Shown here piece after piece: positions 63,946-64,000 of a stretch of DNA of 64,000 bases. Source of the stretch: G965213525 sp965213525 (lineage in GTDB: Bacteria > Actinomycetota > Acidimicrobiia > Acidimicrobiales > Poriferisodalaceae). The number at the start of each line of letters is the position of its first letter. Position 1 is the first letter of the stretch. The notes below the pieces were generated by a model that worked only from the letters and a program-made list of their open reading frames with translations, did not search any database and was not told the origin of the DNA. The DNA lies in assembly GCA_965213525.1 (NCBI GenBank), contig OZ243889.1, positions 310,001 through 374,000 on the forward strand. The letters run 5' to 3'. Made by a program: the position numbers and the translations under genes.

Positions 63946-64000
63946 TCAGCGGGCGGATCGTCGTCGGAGGTAGCGCAACATGAGCTCGTCAGAGTCCGAA
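63946..64000 (-). CDS. Possible C-terminal fragment of a minus-strand gene
   Basis: The minus strand reads 'SDSDELMLRYLRRRSAR' then TGA, which looks like a charged protein end running in from outside the window. A competing reading is a plus-strand start, ATG 63980 (MSSSESE), with GGAGG 9 nt upstream. Seventeen codons cannot decide between them. Confidence 0.3.
   Translation of the reverse strand, partial: SDSDELMLRYLRRRSAR

Overview
The window is a very GC-rich bacterial chromosome segment packed with housekeeping genes. Most codons end in G or C, GTG starts are common, and neighbouring genes often overlap by ATGA or GTGA. Its gene order (rpsB-tsf-pyrH-frr-cdsA-dxr-rseP-ispG-proS, then rimP-nusA-ylxR-infB-ylxP-rbfA-truB-ribF-rpsO-pnp), an archaeal/eukaryotic-type prolyl-tRNA synthetase, an F420-type LLM oxidoreductase, a DUF222/HNH gene and a GAAC-N4-GTTC SOS box all point to Actinomycetota. 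An Acidimicrobiia-like lineage is my best guess, but that is inference. No tRNA, rRNA, CRISPR array, prophage or insertion sequence was recognised.

Layout. 1-1213: end of a lipase-like hydrolase. 1386-11717: translation factors, UMP kinase, CDP-diacylglycerol synthesis, two MEP-pathway genes (dxr, ispG), a site-2 protease and proS. 11718-20260: transcription and translation factors from rimP to ribF, including a ylxR with no standard start codon. 20257-25699: a short-chain dehydrogenase, rpsO, pnp and an M16 peptidase. 25797-31934 (minus strand): a membrane spermidine synthase-like protein, a DUF222/HNH gene with an eroded nuclease end, a 17-bp repeat array, dapB, a DUF4262 protein, a YdfG-like dehydrogenase and a DedA/VTT-like membrane protein. 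32163-36290: acyl-CoA ligase, two TetR regulators and a di-iron ferritin-like protein. 36360-43365: a 25-codon ORF, a winged-helix-like protein, dapA, RNase J, ftsK and a Ca2+/Na+ antiporter. 43352-51481: methyltransferase, SMP-30 protein, rimO, pgsA, cinA, an AdaA-AlkA fusion with ogt, and an LLM oxidoreductase. 51600-63865: an enoyl-CoA hydratase-like gene, recA, miaB, miaA, dapF, hflX, dapC, dapD, dapE, lexA and a divergent LysM membrane protein.

How the genes work together. All six enzymes from DapA to DapF (dapA, B, C, D, E, F) of the succinylase route to meso-diaminopimelate and lysine lie within about 34 kb, in four separate transcription units. A small SOS network is visible: GAAC-N4-GTTC operators lie at recA, at lexA, twice before the LysM gene divergent from lexA (the position of the actinobacterial SOS division inhibitors), and directly on the start codon of the DUF222/HNH gene. 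Methylation-damage repair is supplied by the AdaA-AlkA fusion plus ogt.

Two genome-wide habits stand out. First, at least fourteen genes have a TANNNT -10 element 6-10 nt before an ATG or GTG, the arrangement of leaderless mRNAs; this also decides several start codons. Second, several core proteins (RpsB, InfB, Pnp, FtsK) carry low-complexity tails or linkers built on tandem DNA repeats of 15 or 30 bp, and NusA and CdsA have long acidic extensions without such repeats.
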